Part shown: positions 48,941-60,399 of the stretch, piece by piece
How the letters are laid out: every line of letters starts with the position of its first letter
Numbering within the stretch: position 1 is the stretch's first letter
Assembly (NCBI GenBank): GCA_963971425.1
Contig: OZ020514.1
Span: 15,381,218 to 15,445,217 of the forward strand
DNA from: Bryoerythrophyllum caledonicum
Taxonomy: Eukaryota; Streptophyta; Bryopsida; Pottiales; Pottiaceae
Reading direction: 5' to 3'
Length of the DNA: 64,000 nt
Translations under genes and position numbers: made by a program
Notes under the pieces: generated by a model
The model's database searches: none
Seen by the model: the letters and a program-made list of their open reading frames with translations, nothing else
Told to the model about the DNA's origin: nothing

Positions 48941-49189
48941 CAACACGCCCATGCATGTGAAGTATCTTTAGGCGGTGTTGAAGCGAACGGTGGTGGATGG
49001 ATTGCGCTTGCACCATTGCCAATGCAAATTCTTCCACGACTAGCTCCCATATTTGAAAAATATGATTGTTCTAGAAGGTCTTGGCGTGCAGCAAGCCAAG
49101 GTGGATGTGTTGCAATAGATTTTTGCTCCAATCGATGTGAAGCCCAATTATTTGTCCTATGAGAGGCAACAACAATGCGGAGTCCAACT

Positions 49190-49420
49190 ATTTGTCCTAT
49201 GAAAAGGAGGCTTTGGCCACAATTTAGGTCCTAGCCCATGTAGGGCCCTATTTACAATGTTTTACGTTGGTGATCGACCATCAACCTTTGAAGTAGCTCA
49301 TGGTGTGTGACAAGCTTAATGGCAAACTCACCTAGAGGGCTTTGTTGCTTCAAGAATATGACTTTGAGGTTTACATTGGGCAAGCATCACGAACTAGGAT
49401 GCGGATGGTCTATCTTGCAA
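49190..49420 (+). pseudogene. RNase H remnant of the gypsy fossil
   Basis: A YEKEALA segment, a VIDHQPL segment and a LLQEYDFEVYIG segment match the C-terminal half of Ty3 RNase H. The start of the domain is missing. Confidence 0.7.
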
Positions 49421-49719
49421 TCCAAGTACTTTAGAGGAGGATCTAATAGGTGCCAGGTGGCATGGGGACAGTGACAAGGAGTCTGTTCTGGGGTGGCATA
49501 CAACTGCTTAACTTACATTGATGTCTGGCTCGTCATCAACAATGCCTGATTTGGCAACGGATGAGGAACCGGATAGGGCCCAAGTTGTCAACAATGTGTG
49601 AGAAGACGTCCAATCTTGCACGAGCCACAACATGTGACACTTCCTCCAACTCTTTCTACAATGGAGCATGATTGAGTTTGACACTGAATAGTAAAGTTCC
49701 ATTGGAAAAACAAACTTTT

Positions 49720-50530
49720 TTTTAGGGTGTGGCCGAATGGAACTAGGCGCATAATTCCAAGGCCACATCAGAGGTCATTGTTGATACGGCAAGTACACGA
49801 AGACCTAGGTCTAGGTGTGCGACGAATTCATTCAATGTTGCGCAGCCAATATTGGTGGAACGGCATGTATCAACAAGTCGCCACGTATGTTAATGGATGT
49901 AAAGTATACGATCGGGTTAGATCTAGCTTCAACACCTTGTTACAAGAATTGCAGCCTTTGCCCATTATGGAGCTAGGATACCAATGGTCTTTGGACTTTG
50001 CTAGTTCACTTATCGTGATTGCACGCAGAGCCCAATATGTCTTGGTGATGGTGGATCATTTCAGCAAGTAGATTGAGCTCGTGGCTCATCTGCAGAACTC
50101 TTCAAAATTGGCAGCCATGGCATTCTTCGACCAGGTGTTGGCTCATTTGAGAGCCGCAAATGAGGTTTTGACAGACCTCTAGAGTGAACTCCTTGAGGCT
50201 ATCAAAGCTTTGAGTACTAAGGCTTTGATTGACTACAGTACTACTATTCGAGATCACCCAGAAGTGGATGGTTTGGCGGAGCGTATGGTTGAGACGGATA
50301 AGCAAGGCCTGTAGAAGTATGGATTACTTCATGGTGGCCACCATGATTGAGATCTAATGATACCAAAGATTGTCATGGGATAATGGTTTAGCCGGTAGGC
50401 TTTACTAGTTGTTTTCAGTTCGTATAAGTTGTTGTACGGGAGAGAGCCATTTTCACCAAATTATATTTGGGAAAATTAGGCTCCAGTTGTGGATTTGGAC
50501 GATGATGAGGTGTGGGGCTGTTGCACTTCG
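49720..50530 (+). pseudogene. Integrase remnant of the gypsy fossil
   Basis: The zinc-binding region has VHEDLGLGVRRIHSMLRSQYWW, then the core with WSLDFASSL and VLVMVDHFSK, typical of Ty3 integrase. Further downstream are KLLYGREPFSP and PVVDLDDDEVW segments of the C-terminal part. Fossil, truncated on the right. Confidence 0.88.
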
Positions 50531-50539
50531 TAGAGACAG

Positions 50540-51783
50540 TATCCCTCCGGAATGCCCCCAATGGTCACTAAGTACTTTCCAAAGTAACCGCTCCGGATTC
50601 GTTCCCACAGAGACCTAATGTTATTTTCCAAATACTCCGGATTACTAAACTCATCACATCAATTTCTTTATCAGTTAGCTATCATCTTTACTTACGTAGG
50701 GTAGATCCGGATCCTTCCGGAGCCGGATGATGTACAGCCGTGTCCGGAATGTAATTTCTGGAACGTTGAAGGGTAGTTTGATTTATCTATGTTCCTCTTT
50801 AGAGAGTCTCCTGGAGTTTTTAAACGAGTGGCCGGAGTCCACTGATCGTGTTTTGTGTAAGTGGCTGGATTTCCCACTGCCCTGTGACTTTAAGTGGCTA
50901 GGCACCCACTGTCCGGAACTTATAGTGACTGAACACCACTCTCCCTATTCTGCTAACTGGTGATTTGATTGCTGATGCCAGACGTAGACTCTCACAACAT
51001 TCGGAAGGCCTTCCGGATGCTGTCACACAGAGACAAGTCCGGACTACAACGACATTCCGGTGGGTACAGTTGCAATTCTCTGGAAAAGAGGCTCACCGTT
51101 CACTATGGGTATTCCCTCTAGATATTGGTATCAGGCTTTTTCCTATCTTAGGGGACAACTCCGGTATTGACCGAAATCCAGTTTAACACGGATTCTTCCG
51201 TGAACTAGAGATTACCAGGAACACCTCTGCAGTTCATCTCCTCCCCTCCTAGCTACTTCCAGACCCTGGAGACTACTAAGAACACCTCTGCAATAGCTCT
51301 CTCCAGCTCTCCCACGCAATCTTCTGACACCGACCTAGAGAATTTCCCCCTCCGGCAAAACAACTGAGTTACACTATTCCGGAAGAATCACTCATACAAC
51401 CACACCCACAAGAATGGATCCGTCGCTCACAAGTTCCACACATCACATTAAGACACAAGGTAGCAAGTCTAGTGCAAATAGGTAACGTATATTTCCAAGT
51501 GAGAAAAACAAGATGAAAAGGTTTTTCTCAAACCCTCTCTACTAAGTACTAACTAAGCCCCTACTAAACTTAGCCTTCCTCCTAGCTATCATACGAGAAA
51601 TCCGCCAGATCTTATCTAAAAGATCCGAGAAATCTGGAAAAGTTCCAGATCGGATCTCAGATCCAAAAATCACGAAACGGTTCCGTCTCCGGAATTCCTA
51701 CTCTAACTATAAAACTGGCCGTTGATTCCGTCAACAGCCAGATGCACTTGGGGCTCCATCGTTAATCACTGCTGATCCGGAAT
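50540..51783 (-). other. Tail region of A/B module copy 3
   Basis: Non-coding downstream region of ORF B copy 3 (minus strand). It carries the third copy of TCTCTGTGGGAACGA at 50598-50612 and many TCCGGA words. It abuts the gypsy fossil near 50535. Confidence 0.5.
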
Positions 51784-52645
51784 CTAAGCTTGAAAAGAAT
51801 TACAAATCCTAACTAACCTAAGTCGGAGCACTTGGACCCCGATTTCTCCCACTCCAGCGGGACGGGAAGATCTCCACCAGAGCGCGCTGCTTGCCCTTCG
51901 CCTTCTTCGACGATGCAAGCGAAAGGTTGGTCTTCTGGGTTGATGGTCCGGTCGCTCGAGTAACAGACGCATGTTGGGTGGCGACAGAAGATCCGGAAGT
52001 GTCTTTAGGATCTCACTCGTACTCGGATTGGGAGGTGCGATACCCTCCGCCAGTGTATGAGGTGACGGAGTGTCGAAAGACTCCGGATTCGCCGAGGTGC
52101 CCGGAGTTGGAGTGGTCTTGGTCGGTGGTTCCCGAGGGCGCGTAGTTCGTGTTGGGGTCTGGGTGCCTTCCGATCCAGGTGCTGCAGGGTCTTCCGGAAT
52201 CTCCTGGGTGATGTTGTCGACCAACAGCTTCATCTGCTCCCAGGTCCGACCCATCTTCTCTGCTTGATCAAGGAGGAACCGGACGAAGTTGGCCCTGGTG
52301 ACCTTCTCCTAGTTCTCCACCAGTTTGGTGAAGAGCCGGCTCCGGTTGATTACGTCAACCGGAAATTCCAGGGCGGCCCGGACCTCTATCAAGGCAGCCA
52401 CGGAAGCGTTGGCCTTTGCCTCAGCCAGCTTCCAGGCCATCACCGCCAGAGCTGCCTCTGCGAGGTATTGCTTCACCTTCTTTTCCATCTCCGTACTAGC
52501 CTTGTACATGGAGGAAATTTGGGTATACAACGCCTTTGTGCCCATCTCCCGGCTCCGGAGTTCCTCCACCCTTTTGATGGCGTCCTCCAGCCGGTCGACG
52601 TCCAGACTCCGGAAGATTTGCTCCACGCTGGTGGTGATGATGTAG
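51784..52645 (-). pseudogene. ORF B, copy 3 (fossil, minus strand)
   Basis: The N-terminal part is an Ala/Glu/Lys-rich coiled coil with VRAALEFPVDVINRSRLFTK, the same core as VEDVLHFPVDALAKAKMF in copy 1. The next part has helical WEQMKLLVDNITQEIPED and a Thr/Pro-rich linker, and the end is basic. The frame is broken. ORF A is missing upstream: similarity stops near 52650. Fossil of the same module family. Confidence 0.6.
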
Positions 52646-52649
52646 TTGG

Positions 52650-53640
52650 TCTGTTTAAGGAGCCCAACTCTTTAGCCAATATCTCGTGTGAGCTCTGTGA
52701 GCCGCAAAAACAACTCACGGTGACAAATGGACCACGCATCATGCGTGTTAAGGTTAACAAGTGGTAGAAATGGGTTATTCCATTGGATTAGCTCATGATT
52801 TTTGATCAAAATGGCCAAGAGGCCTTTCCTTGCACTAATTCTTAAAATAGGAGCCACATTATGGCAACCAAGAATTTTATGAAGTTAACCAAAAAATAAT
52901 TAGAAATGAAAAAAAATAAAGAAAAAGTTTGGAAAACGAAAAAAAAAAACAATAGAAGGAATTAGAAATGGAAGTAGTGGAGAAGAATTTACCTCCTACC
53001 AAGTCCGGAACCGCGAAGAGGCCATAGGAATTTAACCGTGGAAAAAATGGGAGAAGAAAAAGAATGATGGTGAGGAGAAAGAAAAAAAAATGAGGCTTTA
53101 AAAGCCATTAAAAAAATAGTCAAAAGGGGCCCAAAAGACTTGGGCAAAACCCTCACCTATCCCTAAGTAAATTAGGCATAACCTCACTCAAGGGGAATTC
53201 AAGCTAGGTAGAGTAGTTAGATTTAGCATCCTTGAATTAGCTAAATAGTTCACTTATTGGTGATCATGCGCACCCCATGTGGCATGAGGTTAAAGTATGA
53301 GATTTAAATATTCCTTGGTTAGTGGGACACCCACTTTTGTTAATGCAAGGGTGGCACGGAATTAAGTACTTATAGGTAAATGGTTTTTTATGAAGAAGGT
53401 CATTTACGGAGGAAGGAAAAGGCGGCAGGGAACGACCTTGGAAACACAAAGGGAGCAAAGAGCTTGGGGGTTACCCCGTGGAGAGAGTCTCATTTGTGTG
53501 TGTGACTGTGGGAGAAGAGTGAGGGAATGTAGGAGCGTGGACTGGAGAGGAACCGGAAGCCCCGGCCGTGAATAGAATTTGTTTTCGTAGAGAGTAGCGA
53601 ATTCGAGAGAAATTAGGTTATATAGCACGAAGAGTAGCAG
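52650..53640. other. Interval without a recognisable gene
   Basis: A-rich sequence (52870-53120) followed by unremarkable sequence. A frame at 53390-53575 has no recognisable domain. No repeats stand out before the minisatellite at 53641. Confidence 0.5.
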
Positions 53641-54127
53641 ACGAACATCACGAAGAGTTGCAGACGAACATCACGAAGAGTAGAAGGCGATCACGACCGA
53701 GAGGAGGACGAGCATCAAGAAGAAGACAAGCATCACGAAGAGCAGCAGACGAGCATCACGAAGAGCAGAAGGCGATCATGACCGAGAGGAGGACGAGCAT
53801 CAAGAAGAAGACGAGCATCACGAAGAGCAGCAGACGAGCATCACGAAGAGCAGCATACGAGCATCACAAAGAGCAGAAGGCGATCCCGACCGAGAGGAGG
53901 ACGAGCATCAAGAAGAAGACGAGCATCACAAAGAGCAACAGACGAGCATCACGAAGAGCAGAAGGCGATCACGATCAAGAGGAGGACGAGCATCAAGAAA
54001 AATACGAGCATCACGAAGAGTAGTAGACAAGCATCACGAAGAGCAGAAGGCGATCACGACCGAGAGGAGGACGAGCATCAAGAAGAAGACGAGCATCACG
54101 AAGAGCAACAAACGAGCATCACAAAGA
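53641..54127. repeat. Minisatellite of 21-bp units grouped in 84/105-bp blocks
   Basis: The basic unit ACGAGCATCACGAAGAGCAG recurs throughout. The marker GAGGAGGACGAGCATCAAGA occurs near 53700, 53785, 53893, 53978 and 54064, that is every 84-108 bp (four or five units). It stops exactly where TAGGGTTGT, the likely hAT-2 end, begins. Confidence 0.9.
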
Positions 54128-54365
54128 ATAGGGTTGTTCTAGGGACCTCCCTGTCCGAAGGACCGGGAGGTCCACTCGTCCGTCTGTTAAGGGTCAGGGG
54201 AGGTCCGTTATGGGTCAACTTAGGGTTGACCACCCGGAAGGTTAAAACTGTTTTATCTCGTCCACCAAGCATGCCACGCATATGACACGTCACCAAATTA
54301 TTCGAAGGATAAAGCTGACATGGAGGGTTTAGGGTCTTTAGGTTTAGGTTGCAAGCATTTTGGGG

Positions 54366-54460
54366 CGTGCATGTCTCAGGGGAGGGGCGCGGACGTCTCA
54401 GGGGGGCGCGGACATATTGGGGGGTTCCGGACGTCTTCGGAGGGAGGAGGGCACGCACAC
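54366..54460. repeat. GCGCGGACGTCTC cluster at the 3' side of hAT-2
   Basis: GGGGCGCGGACGTCTCAGGG and related words occur about four times in 95 bp, in the same orientation as the cluster at 58145-58330. This is consistent with subterminal binding repeats. Confidence 0.65.
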
Positions 54461-54684
54461 CTAGAGGGCCAAAACACATCACAAAATTTCTAAGGTATAG
54501 GGGATAGACCTACATGGTATAAAACCAAATTTTTATATATGGAATTGCAAAATACATTCAATAACCTTAGTTAATGTTTTATGGATATTGACTAAGGTCA
54601 AAACAATATATATATATATATGTTACTATTTATCAATAACTCTATGTCTACTTCACTTCTATATGTAATATGTTGACCTCCTTA

Positions 54685-57600
54685 TTAATCCTTTTTCGTT
54701 CTCTTGGCGTGCCGTCTTGGATTCAAACAAGTACCGCCTATGTCCAATGGTGCTCTCACAACAACATCTTTGTCATTGGGTGCCTCTGCACAACTATCAT
54801 TCGATCCATCTGATCGCTCATCATCTCCACAAACTTCATCTTCATCACCATAAGCTTTAGGTACATATTCCTCTACTGTTGAATTAATATTGCGCACTTT
54901 GTTATCGATTGTACCATCTACCATTGTAGTGACAATTCTCTTCACCTTTCTTCTTTTGTTTTGGTCGGTGATCCCATCCTCATTGATTCCACTTGTACCC
55001 ACCACAGGTGGTGAAGACATGGAAGTCCCTCCGGTATTTACTGAACAAAATGGGCGAACAATCTTTGGATCTACTGTCGATCGCTTTACACCGCGCTTTG
55101 CAGTAGAAGGTCCAACTTCAGGAACCATTCCAGAAGATGTGATCGGAGCCTTTGATTTTGATGTTGGAGTCAATGTGTCCGTTGAATCATGGCGAAGAGG
55201 TATACATGATGAAGATCGACGACTCCTCCCAATTCCCGCAAGTATTGCACCTTTTGAAGGTGTGTTGTTCGCCAACGATGTTGTAAACAATTGGCCAATA
55301 GGAACATCGTCCTCTAGCCCAGCGTTAAGACCCCGTGAACCAACATTTCTTGGAACGGTCTCATTTGATTCTTCACAATGGATACTTTCTTCAACATTTT
55401 GTTCAAATGCTTCATAAGCTTGATGAACTTCATCTCTGTTAGAAACTTCTTCTTCATTTGGAATTTGCACCCTACCATTGCTACCTCCACCATTGTCATT
55501 GTTGTCATCACTCTGAATGGAATAGTCATCATCATTATCGCTATGATTACCACTCCGATGTTCATCAGATCCTTCTTCATCGTCTATATCATCATTGGCA
55601 CGGTCGTATGCAACGATGCCTTCATCTTGCAAATCATTAACCACATGGTTAGTGCCCACAGGTGACTCCCCGTCAAGTTCCGACCAATCAAAAACTCCAT
55701 TCGGTTGGTTTAGGGGTTCATCATGCGGCATATTGGCACCTACATTGTCCATGGGAAATTCTCATGCTCGGTCATCGGCATCATCATCAACAACATCAAC
55801 ACCACCATCGCGTACACCGCCATCACGATCTTCATGACCATCGGGCCATCTGCCATCACCACCATCATCATTTTCTTCATCAACATCCATTGGTACAAAC
55901 TCAGGATCCGAGTCCTCAGAAAACGGTTGGTTGTCGTACCAAATAACAGGGTCTGCTCCACGTCGTTCCCGAAGAAGCTTACTATTGGTGTAAATGTACA
56001 CCAAGTCCTCTGCCTTCTTTACGCCTAACCGATTGCGAACCTTGTTGTGAACGAACAAATACATGCTCCAATTCCACTCACATGATGATGCCGAGCATGT
56101 TAACGAAAGAATACGTTTAGCTATCATAGGTAGCGCATCGCCCCCGACCCTCTGCCACCATTGATGAGGTAGCATCCGTGTCTCTCGAATGTCTGGGGCC
56201 TCCAGAGGGCCGTAAGGTCCTGTTTGCTCCTCAAAGTGTGTTAGTTCGTCCATCACATCGTTGTGGTTTAATCCAAGGCACCCACTTAAGTGCGTTAGCA
56301 CTCTATTGCGTGCACGCTTTGCAGTTCCATCACTTTGAAGTTCTCCGCACTCCGTCAAATATGGATTCAATAGAGCAGCCGCATAGTGAAGATCTGTCAA
56401 CATCATCTTCCACCTCCGGTTGATTGCATCTCGAAGCGGGTTGCTATTATGGGGTCAAGTAAAAATGGTGCATTACGTAGACCAGACACATGCTTCTTAA
56501 AATTATTCATGGCCAACCATACCCTCCCCATCGCCGGAGTTTGCCCATCAAAGGTCCTGAGAGTCACAATAGCTGACTCCACGAGATGTACAAAATTCTC
56601 ACAACGCACCCAGAACGTCTCGTCAAGAATAGTATTCCTGACCAAACATGCCAGTGCGTGAGCACGATGTCCGTTCTGGCGATTGAATAAATTACTCACG
56701 TATTCCTCCCATTTCTCATGGACTACCACTTGGAGTAGTGCTGCTTTTACCCTCATCAATCGACTAATTATCAAAAAAGGCAGGCAAATCTTGTCTGTGC
56801 TGGCAAGAGTAGAGACAATTTTGGGCTGAACTGGCGAAACAAAGCCATTGTCACATGATGAGTCCTTATATAAACGCATATGCGTTTGACCAAAATAATC
56901 AAGTCCTTGAAGATTTCTTCCTTGCCCCAATCTTCCAAGAGGAGACCAATGATGTGAGCTGCACAACCTTGCTATAATTGTGTGGAAAATCCTCTACCAC
57001 CATGTCCATAGCGCCCAACATTGCACTGGCATTGTCTGAGCAAATTTGCACCACGTTTTGCGGTCCCACAACTTCAATGTACTCCTTCAACTTCCCAGCT
57101 ACATATCCTTTGTCTTTTTTGTTCCCCGTTGTATCAATGGAACCAAGGAATACATCTCCAACAGGACACACAAGCATGACATTCATCAATGGACGATGAA
57201 CAACATTGTTCCATCCATCTGTGCAAATAGTTGCTCCATATAGGCTTATACAATGCTTTGTTTTCTCTTCTATTTGCAACTTCACATTGTTCCTCTTTGG
57301 CTCAATGTGCCTTGTGCGCACTGCATTATAGCTTGGTGGATGATAGTCAAGCCCCGCTTTCGAGGTTGCTTCCACTGCGTCGACAAAGGTTGAATGTCTT
57401 ATCACATTGAATGGCACATTTGCTTCGTAGAAGAATGTTGCCCATTTTTCATCCAATTCATTGCGCTTTGCAATTCGACAAGCCTCCGTCATGCTTTGTT
57501 GCCGCATAGTTCTTGAAGTACAAGAATCAGCTCTACTGGGGACCCGCGTTGATTGAGATTGTTTGATCTGGGATGTTCTTTCGTCATTTGTAGAGTCCGG

Positions 57601-57882
57601 CACTTCTATAAATTCTCCACGGTGCATAGACTGACTAGAACACGGCGCGATAGTGGCAGCAGATGACGTACCATTTGAACCATAGATTTCCGCATGCGTC
57701 ATTCTTTTGGGTATTACACCACCGCAATTAGCAAAGTGCCTAAATACCGTTTCCGGGGCCTTCGGACAATGACACTTATCTGAACCTGGACCGTATCCGT
57801 AGTGCTTAAAAGCCCTCTGTCGTTTGTAATGAAAGGTCTCGTTGCACCACACACATTTTACATGGTCTTTGTCTATGAACAT
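54685..57882 (-). pseudogene. hAT transposase, second copy, with acidic tail (broken)
   Basis: A paralogue of the frame at 19035-22578. The N-terminal BED finger shows CVWC followed by HYGYG. The core has ICTDGWNNV and ICSDNASAM with the two catalytic Asp positions. Further on come LHYAAALLNPYL and the dimerisation segment with HQWW, SSCEWNWSMYL and RNRL. The acidic, Asp/Asn/Ser-rich tail ends at 54685 with NPRRHAKRTKKD, a likely nuclear signal. Compared with hAT-1 there are frame changes near 56950, 56780 and 56440 and an in-frame TGA near 55760, so at least four breaks. The fully readable dimerisation region provides the reference for the hAT-1 stops. Confidence 0.88.
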
Positions 57883-58125
57883 CCACCACGGGGCCCATTC
57901 TTTTGTCAGTTGGTGGAGTGGACCCCTTATGTTTCATACCACAGTAGAAGCTGAATGTAAATCTTTAATCTGCAAGCGTTAGTATGTCACATGCAAAACA
58001 ATTGATGGTATGTGTGGACATCAATCAAAGGCCAATGTGTTCCACTTAGTCTCAAGCAAGGAGCCCACATGGAGTTCCAAGATAAGAGGCTAACGCATGA
58101 AATAATGATGATTGCCCATCTTCGG

Positions 58126-58335
58126 TGATATATATACTAGACAAGAGGGCGCGGACGTCTCATAGGGGGGGCGTGACGTCTCCGAGGCGGGGCACAGACA
58201 TCTCCGGGGGAGGAGCGCGGACGTCTGGGGGGCGCGGGCGTCTCCAAAGGAGGGGCGCGGACGTCTCGGGGGGGGCGCGGATGTCTGGGGGGGCGCAGAC
58301 ATCTTCACAGGGGCCCGGACGTCTAGGGGGGAGTA
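58126..58335 (-). promoter_or_regulatory. hAT-2 promoter: GACGTCCGCGCCC cluster plus TATA
   Basis: On the minus strand, multiple GACGTCCGCGCCCC-like units (58335 down to 58145) precede TATATATAT at about 58128-58137. The leader then has GGCTCCTTGCTTGAGACTA (near 58060), closely similar to the kinase leader near 60190-60230. The transposase frame starts at 57882. Confidence 0.6.
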
Positions 58336-58530
58336 ATGGGCGCGAATGTGTAGATTGTGGGCTTCCTTCCCCTCCCTATATTCCTCCCAAACTAAAACTA
58401 GTCATACAACCTTTTCATCGCAACTATAACACATAGTTAACAACATCAAGTTTTATTTCTATCATGCAAATTTACAAACAATGCCACGTAGGCAATCAAA
58501 ATGTTCAAAAATTGCTCTATAACTTCGACA

Positions 58531-60114
58531 CTACAATGTACATCTAAAACAATTGTCGGGGACTATGAAGTTGTAGGGGGGACCTAGGAAATATGCTACA
58601 ACTTGAGCAAGTGATGGCCTCTTCGTGGGGTCTTCGTGAACCAAAGCATCCAACTTTGTTGTGAATGCTATGGCGTCCATGGTATTCTTGAAGAGCTTTG
58701 GACACTCCTCGCCTTGCTATATCATTTTTGCCAAAAAACCGACCGCATATGCATCCGATTCCATTGTATATGGATGCAACCTCTTCATGCGTTCCAAATT
58801 GCGCTCCTCGTTGTTTGGTCCTCCAAATACAAAAAACAACTCCGGGGCGACATACCGCTTCCGTTCCTTCATTTCCCGGCATCGATCTTCATCCTGGAAA
58901 CCAAAATACGAGGCCTTGTTTTCTACAATTGGGCTTGCCATCCCCCAATCACACACGCCAATATATACTTTCTCTACATCCTCCGGTGGAAAGTGGAGTA
59001 GAACATTTGACGGTGTTATATCATTGTGGATGATTTTTGCCTTATGTACTATGTCCATTACATATATGAGAGCCCAAGCCAACATTGCTCTGTTCTTTTG
59101 AAAGGCAACAATTTTTTGGCTCTGCTCGATGGTGAGATGTTTTATTTTCATTACTTCCTTGTTGCTCATTGCCTCAGACGCCAAGCTATTGAATTTTCGT
59201 AAGTTGCGAATGCTATCACCGTTCCACCACAATGTATAGGCTTCCATGCTATTTGATTTAATAGCCCAAAACTAAATCACACCTAGATGCTGAACGAGGC
59301 AAACTAGAGCCTCAATTGAACGTTGTTCATGCTACTCACGTTCAGTTTTAGCCATTGAAAGTTTGCCCGCAAATTCAATGTGGATTGGAATATCTGGCAT
59401 ATCTGTAATCTGTACTTTCCGCACTTTGCCGTATCCTCCTTGAGAATCAAACCGAGACAATGGCACAATCTTTGCCTTCTCTGGAATCCACACTACTCCC
59501 GAGTGCATGTGTTCTTCGATCGCCGCCTTCAGCGCTTGTTCATTCCAAGGCATGCCCTTTTTATTGCCTCTTGAATGTTTTCCACATTCCTTTTGAACCC
59601 ACTTTAGTTTCTCAAGAAACTAAGCGTCTTTATCGCTCCTCGCTTCTCCCCTCGCTATTTTTACCACGCATTCAAACACATGCGTGATGTTTGTTGTAGC
59701 TGTGATGACTTGTTGTGCCATCCATTTTGGAGCATGGAAATACTTGTTCATGCAATCCATAAACTGCTCAGATTGAGCGAGTTTGCTCCGAAATTCACGT
59801 TCCAAATCAGCCTGTAGCTTTAAAACCCCCGCATGTCCATAATCCAAAAATGATTTCTTCAACATATCTCGTGTACAAATACGATAGTAAGTGATGGTCA
59901 CCTCTCTAATGAACTGTGTGTATTCCTTTGGTGGATATCCTTCATCCCTCTCGTTGGCGGAAATATTCTTTTTATTCTTCTTCCCCCCGAAGCTGAAAGA
60001 GGGAGTTGAACCAATTCCCGATTCTGATCCTACCCAGCTCATGGGGTCCATCGCCTTCAGAGCATCCAAATCTTCATACATGGGCCTTGTGCCAGATCCT
60101 TGCCTTGAAGACAT
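58531..60114 (-). pseudogene. Protein-kinase-like frame with four in-frame TAG codons
   Basis: One continuous reading frame of 527 codons from ATG 60114 to TAG 58531-58533, interrupted only by TAG at 59620-59622, 59332-59334, 59272-59274 and 58717-58719. There is no TAA, TGA or frameshift. The N-terminal ~185 codons are a helical region of unknown family. The kinase domain follows: Gly loop FDSQGGYGKV (222-231), AGK lysine (251), catalytic loop IIHNDITPSN (H363, D365, N370), CDWG metal site (D389), APE (423-425), and a subdomain XI-like DPTKRPS near the end. HND for HRD and DWG for DFG are unusual, but the catalytic Asp and Asn residues are kept. The best start is ATG 60114, directly after an acceptor-like CTATTTCAG. 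Either a recent pseudogene or a gene with suppressed TAG. Confidence 0.75.
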
Positions 60115-60179
60115 CCTGAAATAGTTCCTGCAATTTTTTTTCAAAAATCACCCATTTCAAATCTGAACATTCCACTGTA

Positions 60180-60390
60180 GTTTCAAGCAAGACGCGCGTT
60201 CACACGTCAGGACAAGGAGCCACTATGGAATGGAATGAAGTTGGCCCGAACTCCTTGAGCTTTATATACTCGTCCGCGCCCCCTGGACTTGTCCGTGCCC
60301 CCAACCCGTCCGCACCCCCCCCCAAACCCATCCACGCCCCCCCCCCCCAAACCCGTCCATGCCCCCTCCACCCGTTCGCTCGCCTTTCGC
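60180..60390 (-). promoter_or_regulatory. Kinase promoter: GGGGGCGCGGAC cluster, TATA box and leader
   Basis: On the minus strand, G-rich units (60390 down to 60272, including GGGGGCGCGGACGAG) stop at TATATAAAG (about 60262-60269). The leader holds GTGGCTCCTTGTCC and CTTGCTTGAAACTA. The latter nearly repeats the hAT-2 leader word CTTGCTTGAGACTA. The cluster orientation is opposite to that at hAT-2, relative to transcription. Confidence 0.6.
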
Positions 60391-60399
60391 GCCTCGTTC

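Larger units (their letters stand above)
46200..50530 (+). mobile_element. Ty3/gypsy retrotransposon fossil with a C5-methyltransferase-like domain
   Basis: Parts in order: aspartic protease-like site (about 46300), cytosine-5 methyltransferase-like domain (46960-47940), reverse transcriptase (48550-48940), RNase H remnant (about 49190-49420) and integrase (about 49720-50530). The protease-RT-RNase H-integrase order is that of Ty3/gypsy. No gag and no LTR pair is visible, and the right edge abuts the third A/B module near 50535. The copy is old and heavily broken, with well over ten interruptions and an internal deletion between RT and RNase H. Confidence 0.85.
54128..58335 (-). mobile_element. 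hAT-2: second copy of the hAT family (approximate right end)
   Basis: The left end starts TAGGGTTGT at 54128, the inverse of the hAT-1 end ACAACCCTG. It is followed by GTCC/GGAC-rich subterminal sequence and a GCGCGGACGTCTC cluster at 54366-54455. A matching cluster lies at 58145-58330 upstream of the transposase promoter. I found no right-hand terminal inverted repeat or target duplication near 58335; the true right end may lie further right, possibly beyond the kinase gene. Confidence 0.6.

Noticed and set aside
53658-54023. A 121-codon Arg/His/Glu-rich frame
   Set aside because: It is a translation of the 21-bp minisatellite, kept open because 21 is a multiple of three.
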